From: Saprospiraceae bacterium
Lineage (GTDB): Bacteria; Bacteroidota; Bacteroidia; Chitinophagales; Saprospiraceae
NCBI GenBank assembly: GCA_007125435.1
Contig: SLDF01000387.1
Span: 1 to 25,224 of the forward strand
Length of the DNA: 25,224 nucleotides
Direction of reading: 5' to 3'
Positions 1 to 7,119 of this stretch are shown piece after piece (the first letter of the stretch is position 1; each line of letters begins with the position of its first letter). The notes beneath the pieces are model-generated. The model did no database searches, had not been told where the DNA came from, and saw only the letters and a program-made list of their open reading frames with translations. The position numbers and the translations under genes are program-made.

Positions 1-986
1 AAAGCATCTGCAAGTCGTGCAAGGCTTTGTACTTTGGGATATTGATTTTCTGCACCATTTCTCACGGCTAGTGCACGGCGAAGAAAAGGGATGGCCTCCT
101 GGCACTGCTGGTGCTTTGTTGCGAGCACTCCCAGATTGTTCCATATAGCAGCCAATTCAATGCTGTCATTTAATGATTCTGCAATCTCTAAAGATTTTTG
201 CAAGTATTTGTTAATGCTATCTTTTTCGTACATGGGATGAAATGGCAGAGATAGATTGAATAGTGCACGGCCTATATCTTTTGGGTCACCAAGAGCTAGC
301 TTTAGTCTATAGGCTTCTTGCAAAAAACTGACAGCATTGTCCTTATCTTTAATGGTATTGTAGAGGTTGCCCATATTGTTGTATGCATATGCAAGACCAA
401 TGGTATCTTCATATGTATTAAAGATATCTATGGCTTTGTAATACATGGGAATAGCTTCGGCAATCATGCCGAGGTCGCCGTATTGCCTGCCGAGATTGAG
501 ATAGGTATTGGCAGCGTACCGATCCTCCCCCAGCATCTCATAATTCTCCAAAACTTTTTTGTACAGGAATATAGCAGAATCTTGATGGCCTAAGAGTGTA
601 TGCATAAACGCAACGTTGGCATATGCACTTACTTCCTGAATGCTATCCCTATGCCGAGAGGCATAATGGGCAGACTGTAAAAATGAAAATTTGGCACTGT
701 CAATCTCATACCGCTGATAGTGCTTGATGGCTTTAGACCTATATGCAATCATCAGGCAAGAATCTGAATGATGCTCTCCGGATGTCGCGATGATCAAATG
801 CCAAATATAGGCTTCGTCTTCTTCTAAAGCGCTTTGATAAGACTCCAATAAGTAGGTGCATTTTGCAGAACTACTTTTGAAACTCTCTAAAGAAATCAGC
901 AAGCTATCATTCTCCATATGCTTATTAGCAAAAGCCAAATAAGCCAGACCAGCAAATAAAAACGGGGCAAGTATCAGCTTCTTCAT
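1..986 (-). CDS. Secreted/periplasmic TPR-repeat protein (partial, N-terminal part)
   Basis: An open frame runs without a stop from an ATG at 986-984 to the window edge, so about 328 N-terminal residues are present and the C-terminus is missing. The first 20 or so residues (MKKLILAPF.., ending ..AFA) look like a signal peptide or N-terminal membrane anchor. The rest is helical and holds at least five tetratricopeptide-like repeats with the usual pattern (for example A..YLNLGRQYGDLG...EAI..Y.KA, then YNNMGNLY...A..FLQEA, then WNNLG...QEAIPFLRRAL). TPRs are protein-interaction scaffolds. In Bacteroidota, such N-terminal TPR domains often precede a transmembrane segment and a histidine kinase or LuxR-type domain. 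The divergent response regulator at 1241 makes a TPR sensor kinase plausible, but that part lies outside the window, so the function is inference. Confidence 0.85.
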   Translation of the reverse strand, partial: MKKLILAPFLFAGLAYLAFANKHMENDSLLISLESFKSSSAKCTYLLESYQSALEEDEAYIWHLIIATSGEHHSDSCLMIAYRSKAIKHYQRYEIDSAKFSFLQSAHYASRHRDSIQEVSAYANVAFMHTLLGHQDSAIFLYKKVLENYEMLGEDRYAANTYLNLGRQYGDLGMIAEAIPMYYKAIDIFNTYEDTIGLAYAYNNMGNLYNTIKDKDNAVSFLQEAYRLKLALGDPKDIGRALFNLSLPFHPMYEKDSINKYLQKSLEIAESLNDSIELAAIWNNLGVLATKHQQCQEAIPFLRRALAVRNGAENQYPKVQSLARLADA

Positions 987-1240
987 AATATGAAATTAAA
1001 GAGTGATGGATATAAGCTGAATGTATGTGAAAAAGCTTATATAACTTCAGGCAAAAGAAAATAGTCGTGTGCGAACCAAAAATATCTCCTGTACAATATT
1101 GCTATTTTTCTGTCTATAATCAAACGAAAGTCAGCGCCAATTCTAAAAAATCATGGAATACCACGACTTTTTAAGGAGAATCTAATGTAATATCGTGTAA
1201 TTACCTTTAAATTTACCATAGGTAAACTCTTTATACCACT
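987..1240. promoter_or_regulatory. Divergent intergenic region between TPR gene and response regulator
   Basis: This 254-nt AT-rich gap must hold the promoters of both divergent genes. I see no exact pair of Bacteroidota-type boxes (TTTG and TAnnTTTG) at proper spacing. The clearest structure is the inverted repeat listed separately just before the regulator start. An AAGGAG-like sequence at 1173-1178 precedes an ATG at 1185 that is followed at once by TAA, so it is not a gene. Confidence 0.4.
1212..1226. promoter_or_regulatory. Candidate operator: TTTACC-ATA-GGTAAA inverted repeat
   Basis: A perfect 6-bp inverted repeat with a 3-nt centre ends 14 nt before the ATG of the response-regulator gene. 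A further half-site, TTACC at 1201-1205, lies 12 nt upstream of the TTACC in the palindrome. NarL/FixJ-type regulators bind short inverted half-sites and often control their own promoters, so autoregulation is a reasonable guess. The position close to the start would fit repression. No second copy is seen elsewhere in the window. Confidence 0.3.
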
Positions 1241-1885
1241 ATGGCAACAGTACTGTTAGTAGATGATCATTTACTTTTTTCTGAAGGTATACGGCTGCTC
1301 ATGGACGCTCATCCTGAGTATCAAATGGTAGAGTGCGCATCTAACGGTAGTGAAGCCATGCAAGCCCTGGGCATCCACCATATCGATATTGTATTATTGG
1401 ATCTAGAGTTACCGGATATAAGTGGATTTGATTTATGCAAACAAATTATTGCCTTGGATCCAGACATGAAAATCATAGCACTGACTACTCATAACAGACC
1501 TGCATATGTCAGAAAAATCCTTCAGTCAGGAGCTCTGGGTTATCTGATAAAAAATGCTGATGCTGAAGAGATGTTCAAAGCATTAGATTGCGCGATGAAG
1601 AGAGAAGTGTACATCAACCCACAAGTGTCCAAGCTCATGTTTGAACAGTTATCCGGTATTTCAAAGCAACCCCCTCATGGTCTAGCTCCTACACTTACCC
1701 GCAGGGAAAAGGAGGTATTGAAACTCATAGCAGATGAAATGACTACAAGAGAGATCGCAGAGGCTTTATTCATATCCGAAAGCACAGTTGAAACCCACAG
1801 AGCTAATCTTTTCAGCAAGTTGGATGTTAAAAACTCTGTAGGTCTGCTTAAAAAGGCTATTGAGCTTGATTTGCTAAAACTATAA
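1241..1885 (+). CDS. NarL/FixJ-family response regulator (REC + LuxR HTH)
   Basis: This 214-residue protein has the standard length and domain order for the family. The receiver domain (about 1-120) has the acidic pair Asp8/Asp9, the phospho-acceptor Asp54 in VLLDLELPD, the conserved Thr82/83 and Lys104 in GYLIKNA. The LuxR-type helix-turn-helix (about 150-214) begins LTRREKEVLKLIA and contains REIAEALFISESTVETHRANLFSKL, the usual DNA-recognition unit. It is a transcription factor activated by phosphorylation from a sensor kinase. No kinase is complete in the window; the divergent TPR protein is the obvious candidate partner. There is no Shine-Dalgarno-like sequence close to the ATG, which is normal for this phylum. 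Signal and target genes cannot be read from the sequence. Confidence 0.95.
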   Translation: MATVLLVDDHLLFSEGIRLLMDAHPEYQMVECASNGSEAMQALGIHHIDIVLLDLELPDISGFDLCKQIIALDPDMKIIALTTHNRPAYVRKILQSGALGYLIKNADAEEMFKALDCAMKREVYINPQVSKLMFEQLSGISKQPPHGLAPTLTRREKEVLKLIADEMTTREIAEALFISESTVETHRANLFSKLDVKNSVGLLKKAIELDLLKL

Positions 1886-2202
1886 GCTACCTCTAAATAC
1901 AAACATTCAGCGGCTGGAATATACCTATAATTATTTTTGTCTTTTATATATTGCTCACCTGCCACTAAACTTGCTTCTTCTTTACGATTTGTTTTTCCTA
2001 ACTCAACTAACTTCAGGAATCTCCATATGGGCGTTGGACTTTTGATATCTGACACCCTTGATTTTTTAGGCTGCCATAGCGCACAATGAATGACTTTAGT
2101 CGATTTCAATTAAAACAGATACCATGCTAAGAATAAAAAAGCCCCGAATGATAAATCGGGGCCATGTCCCAATGTTAAGGCGCTGAACTTAAGGGAGGAC
2201 AA
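1886..2202. other. Intergenic stretch, convergent gene ends
   Basis: These 317 nt lie between the convergent response regulator and fibre gene. The only clear structure is the minus-strand terminator at 2131-2162. A minus-strand open frame that crosses the stretch runs antisense into the regulator's HTH region and is not supported as a gene. No convincing terminator hairpin follows the regulator stop codon on the plus strand. Confidence 0.5.
2131..2162 (-). terminator. Rho-independent terminator of the collagen/S74 fibre gene
   Basis: The arms GCCCCGA (2141-2147) and TCGGGGC (2156-2162) pair perfectly over 7 bp around an 8-nt loop. Read on the minus strand, the stem is followed directly by TTTTTT (2140-2135). 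It lies about 40 nt past the stop of the minus-strand fibre gene. It lacks a T-run in the plus direction, so it serves the minus-strand unit. Confidence 0.9.
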
Positions 2203-4353
2203 TTATTTCGAAGCTGATGAAGATCTGTTTTTATTGGATGTCGTAGGCTGTACATCAGCATTTTTATCTGCAGTCATATAGCTCATCAATTGTGTCATAC
2301 CTTTTTCCAAATCAGAAATTTTACTTTGCAGGTCAGAGATAATAACAGATTGATCATTAATAATGGTTTGCTGCTCCTGGATGGCCTTGATAGATATAGG
2401 TATCATTTCTGTGTAAGACAGCATCTTATAATTCTCCCCATTGAGTGTGACCAATTCAGGAAAAACCTGTTCGACCTCTTGAGAAATAAAACCATAGCTC
2501 CTTTCTTTTCTATCGGTGTCTTTGATCAAGTAAGAACAAGGTCTTAGACTCATGACTTTATCGAGACTGGTCTCTAAAGGTTTGATTTGATACTTAAAAG
2601 TACTATCAGAAATAGTAGAGTAAACACCAGTAGCAGAGTTGATCTGAGACCTTGCATTATTATTGTATCTAAACTGGAAGTTATTAGTTGTTGTCACATC
2701 GATATGAAAGCCCCAAAAATTAGAGCCTCTTATCATCCTAATAACATTGTGTCCACCATCGAATTGCTGATCAATTACCAACCTGGCACCGACAACCGGA
2801 CTGGTATTGATGCCCAGGGCAGCAAAGTTTACCTTATTAGCCGTAACAGCGCCATCAGCTAATTTAAAAGTAGTGACGGCTCCAGAAGCAATCTTGGCAG
2901 AAGTCACGGCATTGTTGGCAATTTTTAGCTGAGTTACAGCATTATCGGCAATTTTGGATTCGGTCACAGCTTGTGGACCAATTTTATTAGCTGTCACAGC
3001 AGAGTTTAAAATAGCAGGCTCTCCAACAGCATTGTTAGCCAATTTGGCAGAAGTCACTGCACCTGTCGCGATTTTATTAGTGGTGACCGCATTATTGGCA
3101 ATAGTAGGATTGGGATAATTCCCTGTAAGGTCACCACCTGCTGGACCTGAAGGCGTACCGCCACCTATGCCTGATGGTGCCCAGCCAGAGCCGGTCCACA
3201 TAAGATATTCACCAACACCAGCACCCATCTGGTTAAGTTTGGCCGCAGTAACGGCACCATTAGCAATTTTTGACTGTGTGACAGCATTGTTGTTGATCTT
3301 GTCAGTGGTCACTGCATTGTTACTAATTTTAGAAGTAGTTACAGCATTGTTGTTGATCTTGTCGCTGGTGACCGCATTGTTATTGATTTTAGAAGTCGTC
3401 ACGGCATTATTAGCTATATTTGGATTGGGGTAAGTGCCGGTCAAGTCGCCGCCTGCTGATCCTGATGGGGCACCACCTGTCTCATCATTTGCCGGAGCCC
3501 AGACACTACCATTCCATTTCAATACCTGATTATTTCCAGGGCTTGTAGCTGCTACTGATCTACTTTGCAGCTGATTTGCATTCCATATGGCAGCATTATT
3601 GGTCGCTTGTATAGTATTGTTATTAATATTGATACCAGTGCCTGCACTATATGTACCGGCGGGACCCTGTGGACCTTCAGGACCCGGAGGACCTACAGGT
3701 CCTTGTGCGCCGACTGGTCCAGTAGGACCTTGTGGTCCCTGTAGTCCTGTAGCACCGACCGGACCCGGAGGACCTGTCAATCCCATTGGACCAACTGGGC
3801 CAGGGTCGCCTTGATCACCCTTTGGACCCATAGGGCCTTGTGCACCCGTTGCCCCGGGTTCACCTTGAGGTCCGGCTGGACCAGCTGGACCTATAGGCCC
3901 CGTTGGACCGACTGGGCCAGGGGCACCCTCGGGACCGGGAGGACCTTGAGTGCCTCCATTAGCAGCATACATGGCATACGGTACACTTAACAATTCACTT
4001 GAGCCTTCTATACTAAAGTCATTACCTCCGTCAGGGTCTGTACGCGTACGGATAAAATATGGGCCTTCTTCCCAGTCTATAGCACTCAGACTACCTGACA
4101 AGACTAGACCATCACCTATGATCAACGATAGTAAACCATTGGTATTGGTCATGCTATTGTGCTCTTCTTCATAGACGACAGTTCCGCTGGTAGAAGATCT
4201 GATGATTTGAATTCTGACCCTCACATCGCGGTCAGATACGATTTCATTGTCAGCATCTCGCATAACAGCCTGATAGCTCATTCTGGCTGGTGATTGAGCA
4301 CTACACCATTGTATGGCTAATAAAGTTATAATTGCAATAAGTATCTTTTTCAT
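2203..4353 (-). CDS. Collagen-like (Gly-X-Y, Pro-rich) surface fibre protein with C-terminal S74 chaperone domain
   Basis: The start is set at 4353 (MKKILIAI.., 716 residues). An upstream in-frame ATG at 4380 would overlap the preceding gene and spoil the signal peptide. Order: signal peptide (about 1-19); N-terminal beta domain (about 20-130) with RMSYQAVMRDADNEIV and LLSVPYAMYA; about 34 uninterrupted Gly-X-Y triplets (134-235), Pro-rich and poor in charge; two blocks of 10-residue repeats of the type NNAVTTSKI (6 units, about 314-373, and 9 units, about 419-508), each preceded by GGDLTG.YPNP; a linker; and a peptidase S74/endosialidase-chaperone domain starting SDSTFK (Ser582). It ends in a coiled-coil tail. 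S74 domains trimerise fibres and cleave themselves off at the Ser of the SD..K motif. A trimeric surface fibre is therefore likely. No T9SS signal is seen on this protein itself. It is paralogous to the gene at 17775. Confidence 0.9.
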   Translation of the reverse strand: MKKILIAIITLLAIQWCSAQSPARMSYQAVMRDADNEIVSDRDVRVRIQIIRSSTSGTVVYEEEHNSMTNTNGLLSLIIGDGLVLSGSLSAIDWEEGPYFIRTRTDPDGGNDFSIEGSSELLSVPYAMYAANGGTQGPPGPEGAPGPVGPTGPIGPAGPAGPQGEPGATGAQGPMGPKGDQGDPGPVGPMGLTGPPGPVGATGLQGPQGPTGPVGAQGPVGPPGPEGPQGPAGTYSAGTGININNNTIQATNNAAIWNANQLQSRSVAATSPGNNQVLKWNGSVWAPANDETGGAPSGSAGGDLTGTYPNPNIANNAVTTSKINNNAVTSDKINNNAVTTSKISNNAVTTDKINNNAVTQSKIANGAVTAAKLNQMGAGVGEYLMWTGSGWAPSGIGGGTPSGPAGGDLTGNYPNPTIANNAVTTNKIATGAVTSAKLANNAVGEPAILNSAVTANKIGPQAVTESKIADNAVTQLKIANNAVTSAKIASGAVTTFKLADGAVTANKVNFAALGINTSPVVGARLVIDQQFDGGHNVIRMIRGSNFWGFHIDVTTTNNFQFRYNNNARSQINSATGVYSTISDSTFKYQIKPLETSLDKVMSLRPCSYLIKDTDRKERSYGFISQEVEQVFPELVTLNGENYKMLSYTEMIPISIKAIQEQQTIINDQSVIISDLQSKISDLEKGMTQLMSYMTADKNADVQPTTSNKNRSSSASK

Positions 4354-4355
4354 GA

Positions 4356-4835
4356 TTAATTGTTTTTGATTAGTGTGCAAGAAAATTGTTTAAGCGATTC
4401 GGTTGTGCAATGCAGTAAATACGTGCCTGTAGATAATCTACTAAGGTCAATGAACTGCAAATCATCCGTAAAGCGACCGCTGTGTACCACTTTACCTTCG
4501 AGGTTCAATATTCTCCATGTGTGTATGGTTTCTGACCCTCGAGCATCTACCCAGATAAAATTGTCAAAGGGATTAGGGTATACATTCACAGTTAAGTCAG
4601 AATCAATTACAGAATGGATTGAGGTGCTTTCGAAAATTATGTTTTGTTGCACTCCCCCTTGCAAGACCAAGTCATTGCCTTCAGCACTTTGAAAATGAAT
4701 TTGACCAACAGTAAAGGCTACCATGCCCGCCTGAGTCACCGCGGTGCCGCCACCGCTCACCAGGCTTTCCTGAGATTGAACCATCTTAGGAAAGCAAATC
4801 CAGGAAAATAAAAAAATCAAGACTATCTTTTCCAT
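4356..4835 (-). CDS. Small T9SS-sorted secreted protein, partner of fibre gene
   Basis: The start chosen is the ATG at 4835 (MEKIVLIFLFSWICF.., 159 residues), which gives a clean signal peptide; an in-frame ATG at 4856 would add seven residues. After the signal comes a short domain with SGGGTAVTQAGMVAFTVGQ and VLQGGVQQ, a pattern seen in many short Bacteroidota secreted proteins. The C-terminal 80 or so residues form a type A T9SS sorting domain: VYPNPF at the start and LSTGTYLL near the end. The stop codon is separated from the fibre gene ATG by only two bases (TAA TC ATG), so the two genes are almost certainly cotranscribed and perhaps translationally coupled. The gene at 17216 has the same architecture and the same partner. 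The function is unknown; a surface-anchoring role for the fibre is inference. Confidence 0.85.
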   Translation of the reverse strand: MEKIVLIFLFSWICFPKMVQSQESLVSGGGTAVTQAGMVAFTVGQIHFQSAEGNDLVLQGGVQQNIIFESTSIHSVIDSDLTVNVYPNPFDNFIWVDARGSETIHTWRILNLEGKVVHSGRFTDDLQFIDLSRLSTGTYLLHCTTESLKQFSCTLIKNN

Positions 4836-5203
4836 AATTTTAGGATTTATAGACACATCTTACCGATCAGATGGATGGCAATACCTTTAGACTTTTCATC
4901 TTCATAAGAAAATGACCACTAAAGGCTCCGACTCCGACCTTAGAGATAGGGTAAACAGTCTCCATTAGATCTGATCGTACCGGTCCATCCTATTGTCAGT
5001 AAACAAGAATATGTCAGTTAGTAAAATCTTGCAGTATAACCCCGACGAATTATACTACACATCAATCCAATCATTGTCGGGCAGGTATTGAATTGATACA
5101 AAACAAAGATGTAAACAATCTAAATGACTCCTGTCATGGATTACCGTTCAATGCTAAATTGGTGGTAAACCACTAAAAGATAAATCGCGAAGAAAAAAAA
5201 TAA

Positions 5204-5277
5204 GAGTACCTTTCTTGACTGAGTACTATTATGTATCGCATACAGTGGATCAAATGAGTACTCTGGAAGTATCGCAT
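5204..5277. promoter_or_regulatory. Composite direct repeat GAGTACT-N5/6-GTATCGCAT
   Basis: Two copies of a two-part motif lie 35 nt apart: GAGTACT (5221-5227) with GTATCGCAT (5233-5241), and GAGTACT (5256-5262) with GTATCGCAT (5269-5277). A single-base variant of the first half, GAGTACC, lies at 5204-5210, 17 nt upstream. AGTACT is palindromic, and GTAT-CGC-ATAC in the first copy is an inverted repeat, which suits binding sites for a dimeric factor. Both halves are kept while the spacers differ, which argues for selected sites rather than recent duplication. The controlled gene could be either divergent unit. Confidence 0.4.
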
Positions 5278-5389
5278 CTACATCTTATGTATAGAAACAT
5301 TCATAGTCAAAAGCAAGGAGTCGTTCTCTAATTTTTTCGTTGAACCCGAATTATGCTTTGGAAATTCGTAATGAGTGTTAAACCTTACA

Positions 5390-5477
5390 GCAAGAAACTC
5401 TCTCCTGCTTGAGGGATAGAAGCGTTATGAGCCCGACCTCTTGCTCGACCGTAGGGAGAGGAAGAGGACACGCCCAA
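5390..5477 (+). repeat. Structured intergenic element, copy A (short form)
   Basis: This is the compact copy of an element seen three times in the window. It has GCAAGAAACTCTCTCC, then GAGGGATAGAAGCG (5411-5424), TATGAG, CCCGACC (5432-5438) and GGACACGCCC (5466-5475). CCTCTT and AAGAGG pair across the centre, and CTCTCC/GGAGAG can form an outer stem. Compared with copies B and C it lacks the long variable hairpin arm between the GAGGGATAG box and the CCCGACC box. The opening match GCAA.AAACTCTCTCC is shared with copy B. Protein-like open frames across it on the minus strand are by-products. Confidence 0.6.
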
Positions 5478-5659
5478 AGCTTCATCATATCCATAAACTT
5501 AATAAATATAAGGAACGTGAGAATGGGTGCAAGCCCTCTCATGTAAGAAATATGTGTGGTGGGGTTGGTCACAGTCAGGTGTAATTTCAAAATAGAAGGA
5601 AATTATTGTAGAATTTGCATATGTTTTATTAATTTGCGCTGGTCAAAAATGAAGTAAAT

Positions 5660-6283
5660 ATGGTCAATGAATCTGTAGAGGCGCTCACAGCTAAAATCTA
5701 TCAGGAAGGGGTAGAGAAGGCTGAAAAGGAAGGGCAAGATATCATCAATAAAGCCAAAGAAAAGGCGCGACAAATCATATCAGAGGCTGAAGATAAAGCC
5801 AGTCTCATCAAGACGCAAGCGGAGTCGGATGCGCAAAAGCTGGAGACGCAGACTATATCTGACCTGAAACTGACGGCGCAGAAATCGCTGGGGCTGCTCA
5901 AGCAGGATATCAATAATCTCATCGTGTGGAAGATAGCACATCAGCCGATCGAAGAGGCTTTTGAGGACAAGGAGTTCGTGCAAGGACTGATCGAAAAAAT
6001 GGTCACTATCTTTGCAGAAAAGTACGGGGAACACCAGCAACTGCACATCATGCTGCCTCAGGAGGATATACAGTCTGTCAAGCAATTCGTGCGAAAAAGG
6101 ACGGAGAAAATACTGGCAAGTGGTGTGGAATTCTCTGTCGGTCAGGATATGGAGAAAGGCTTTGTCATCGAGCAGAAGGAGGACGGCTTTCGCATCAGCT
6201 TCACGCCGAGAGATTTTGAGAATTACTTCAAGTCACTGGCTAAGCCCAAAATTTATAAAATGCTATTTGGCGATACAGTATAA
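5660..6283 (+). CDS. atpE: V-type ATPase subunit E (peripheral stalk)
   Basis: This 207-residue protein begins MVNESVEALTAKIYQEGVEKAE and has a long Ala/Lys/Glu-rich amphipathic helix (about 5-85), the coiled coil that forms the peripheral stalk of V/A-type ATPases. A globular C-terminal part (about 100-207) follows, which caps the catalytic head. Length and position as the first gene of the operon fit subunit E of the bacterial V-type enzyme. Its stop overlaps the next start (TAATG), so the genes are translationally linked. Sequence identity within this subunit family is low; the call rests on the helix pattern and operon position. Confidence 0.88.
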   Translation: MVNESVEALTAKIYQEGVEKAEKEGQDIINKAKEKARQIISEAEDKASLIKTQAESDAQKLETQTISDLKLTAQKSLGLLKQDINNLIVWKIAHQPIEEAFEDKEFVQGLIEKMVTIFAEKYGEHQQLHIMLPQEDIQSVKQFVRKRTEKILASGVEFSVGQDMEKGFVIEQKEDGFRISFTPRDFENYFKSLAKPKIYKMLFGDTV

Positions 6284-7110
6284 TGGCTATGTCAAATACA
6301 TATTATGCGTTAGTGGCTTCTCTACCCGATCTTTCATTAAATGACAAGGAGGTAAAGTTTGATATGGTGGCATTCAGAGAGCGTATGCGGCCTCATTTGG
6401 CAGAGAATGACTACAAATTGCTACAGGCACTTTATTACTCATACGATATCAGGAATACTGTGTTTTTGACCGTAAACCAGGAAGAAAAATGGTTGCCACA
6501 GGGCAACTTCACGAAAGATACGCTGCGCAGTTTTCTGATCCATCCGGATGATGAGGCGCCTTCTTTTTTTGTGGACTTCATAAGGTATATACAAGACCAT
6601 CCCAAAGAACGGAATGTCAAGCACTTGATCAGTAAAGGTACCAGTTACTATATCAACTGGAGCGCTAGAGTTCCAAATAATCTATTGAATAATTGGCTGA
6701 GGTTCCTTAATAACTTAAAAAACTTAATGATCTGGCTCAATAGCCACAAATTCGACAGGGATCCGACTGAGGAAGTATTGGGCAACTACTTCGAGGCGGA
6801 GTATCTGAGGCGAGCCATCAAAGCTGAAATCGATCTGAAATCATGGGATTTTAGATTTAGAGAAGTGCTGACCCACTTTGACAACCCTAATATAGCGCTG
6901 CGCGAATACTTTATAGACAAAATGAAATGGGCCTACATCAATGAACTGGAAGAGCCGTATACTTTTAGTATAGAGAATATCTTAGCATATGCCATAAAGC
7001 TGAGAATACTGAATAGAAACATCCAGACCACAGAAGAAAAAGGTGAAATAGCTCTACAGCGACTGATGGATGGACTGCTCAAAGAACATAAAATACCCGA
7101 TAGTTTTTAA
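6283..7110 (+). CDS. DUF2764-like V-ATPase operon protein (probable subunit C-like)
   Basis: This 275-residue soluble, mostly helical protein has no signal peptide. Its start overlaps the subunit E stop by one base and it ends 9 nt before subunit A. The N-terminus (TYYALVASLPDLSLNDKE) and central YLRRAIKAEIDLKSWDFRFREVL match what I recall of the DUF2764 family, which occupies this slot in V-ATPase operons of Bacteroidota, spirochaetes and chlamydiae. The operon has no recognisable subunit C, and this protein is the natural candidate to take its place as the link between central shaft and rotor ring. That role is inferred from position, not read from catalytic residues. Confidence 0.85.
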   Translation: MAMSNTYYALVASLPDLSLNDKEVKFDMVAFRERMRPHLAENDYKLLQALYYSYDIRNTVFLTVNQEEKWLPQGNFTKDTLRSFLIHPDDEAPSFFVDFIRYIQDHPKERNVKHLISKGTSYYINWSARVPNNLLNNWLRFLNNLKNLMIWLNSHKFDRDPTEEVLGNYFEAEYLRRAIKAEIDLKSWDFRFREVLTHFDNPNIALREYFIDKMKWAYINELEEPYTFSIENILAYAIKLRILNRNIQTTEEKGEIALQRLMDGLLKEHKIPDSF

Positions 7111-7119
7111 ACTGTAAAT

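Larger units (their letters stand above)
4857..5659. other. 800-nt divergent intergenic region
   Basis: This gap separates the minus-strand fibre pair from the plus-strand ATPase operon and should hold both promoters. Visible structure: a hairpin CCCGAC/GTCGGG with an extra AAT/ATT pairing (5041-5050 and 5073-5081); the palindrome GTGGT-AA-ACCAC (5162-5173); the composite direct repeat at 5204-5277; and a structured repeat element at 5390-5477. A long-range 8-bp inverted repeat CGATCAGA/TCTGATCG (4864-4871, 4970-4977) lies in the fibre-gene leader. Small open frames here overlap the structured element and are not supported. Confidence 0.6.

Noticed and set aside
318..593. 91-codon plus-strand open frame
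   Set aside because: Lies wholly antisense to the TPR gene, whose repeat pattern is clear.
1185..1190. ATG-TAA preceded by AAGGAG, as a minimal start-stop leader
   Set aside because: Short enough to occur by chance; nothing else supports a leader peptide.
1675..2109. 144-codon minus-strand open frame
   Set aside because: Its 3' half is antisense to the HTH of the response regulator, and its 5' half has no recognisable family, leader or signal.
3587..3814. Plus-strand frame with Gly/Pro/Cys triplets
   Set aside because: Mirror image of the Gly-X-Y coding sequence on the minus strand; collagen codons give such frames automatically.
4354..4380. Upstream ATG at 4380 as the fibre gene start
   Set aside because: It would overlap the preceding gene by 25 nt and place nine polar residues before a clean signal peptide that starts at 4353.
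5378..5590. 70-codon minus-strand frame
   Set aside because: Overlaps the structured element; its WACPL-type sequence is the reverse of the conserved GGACACGCCC box.
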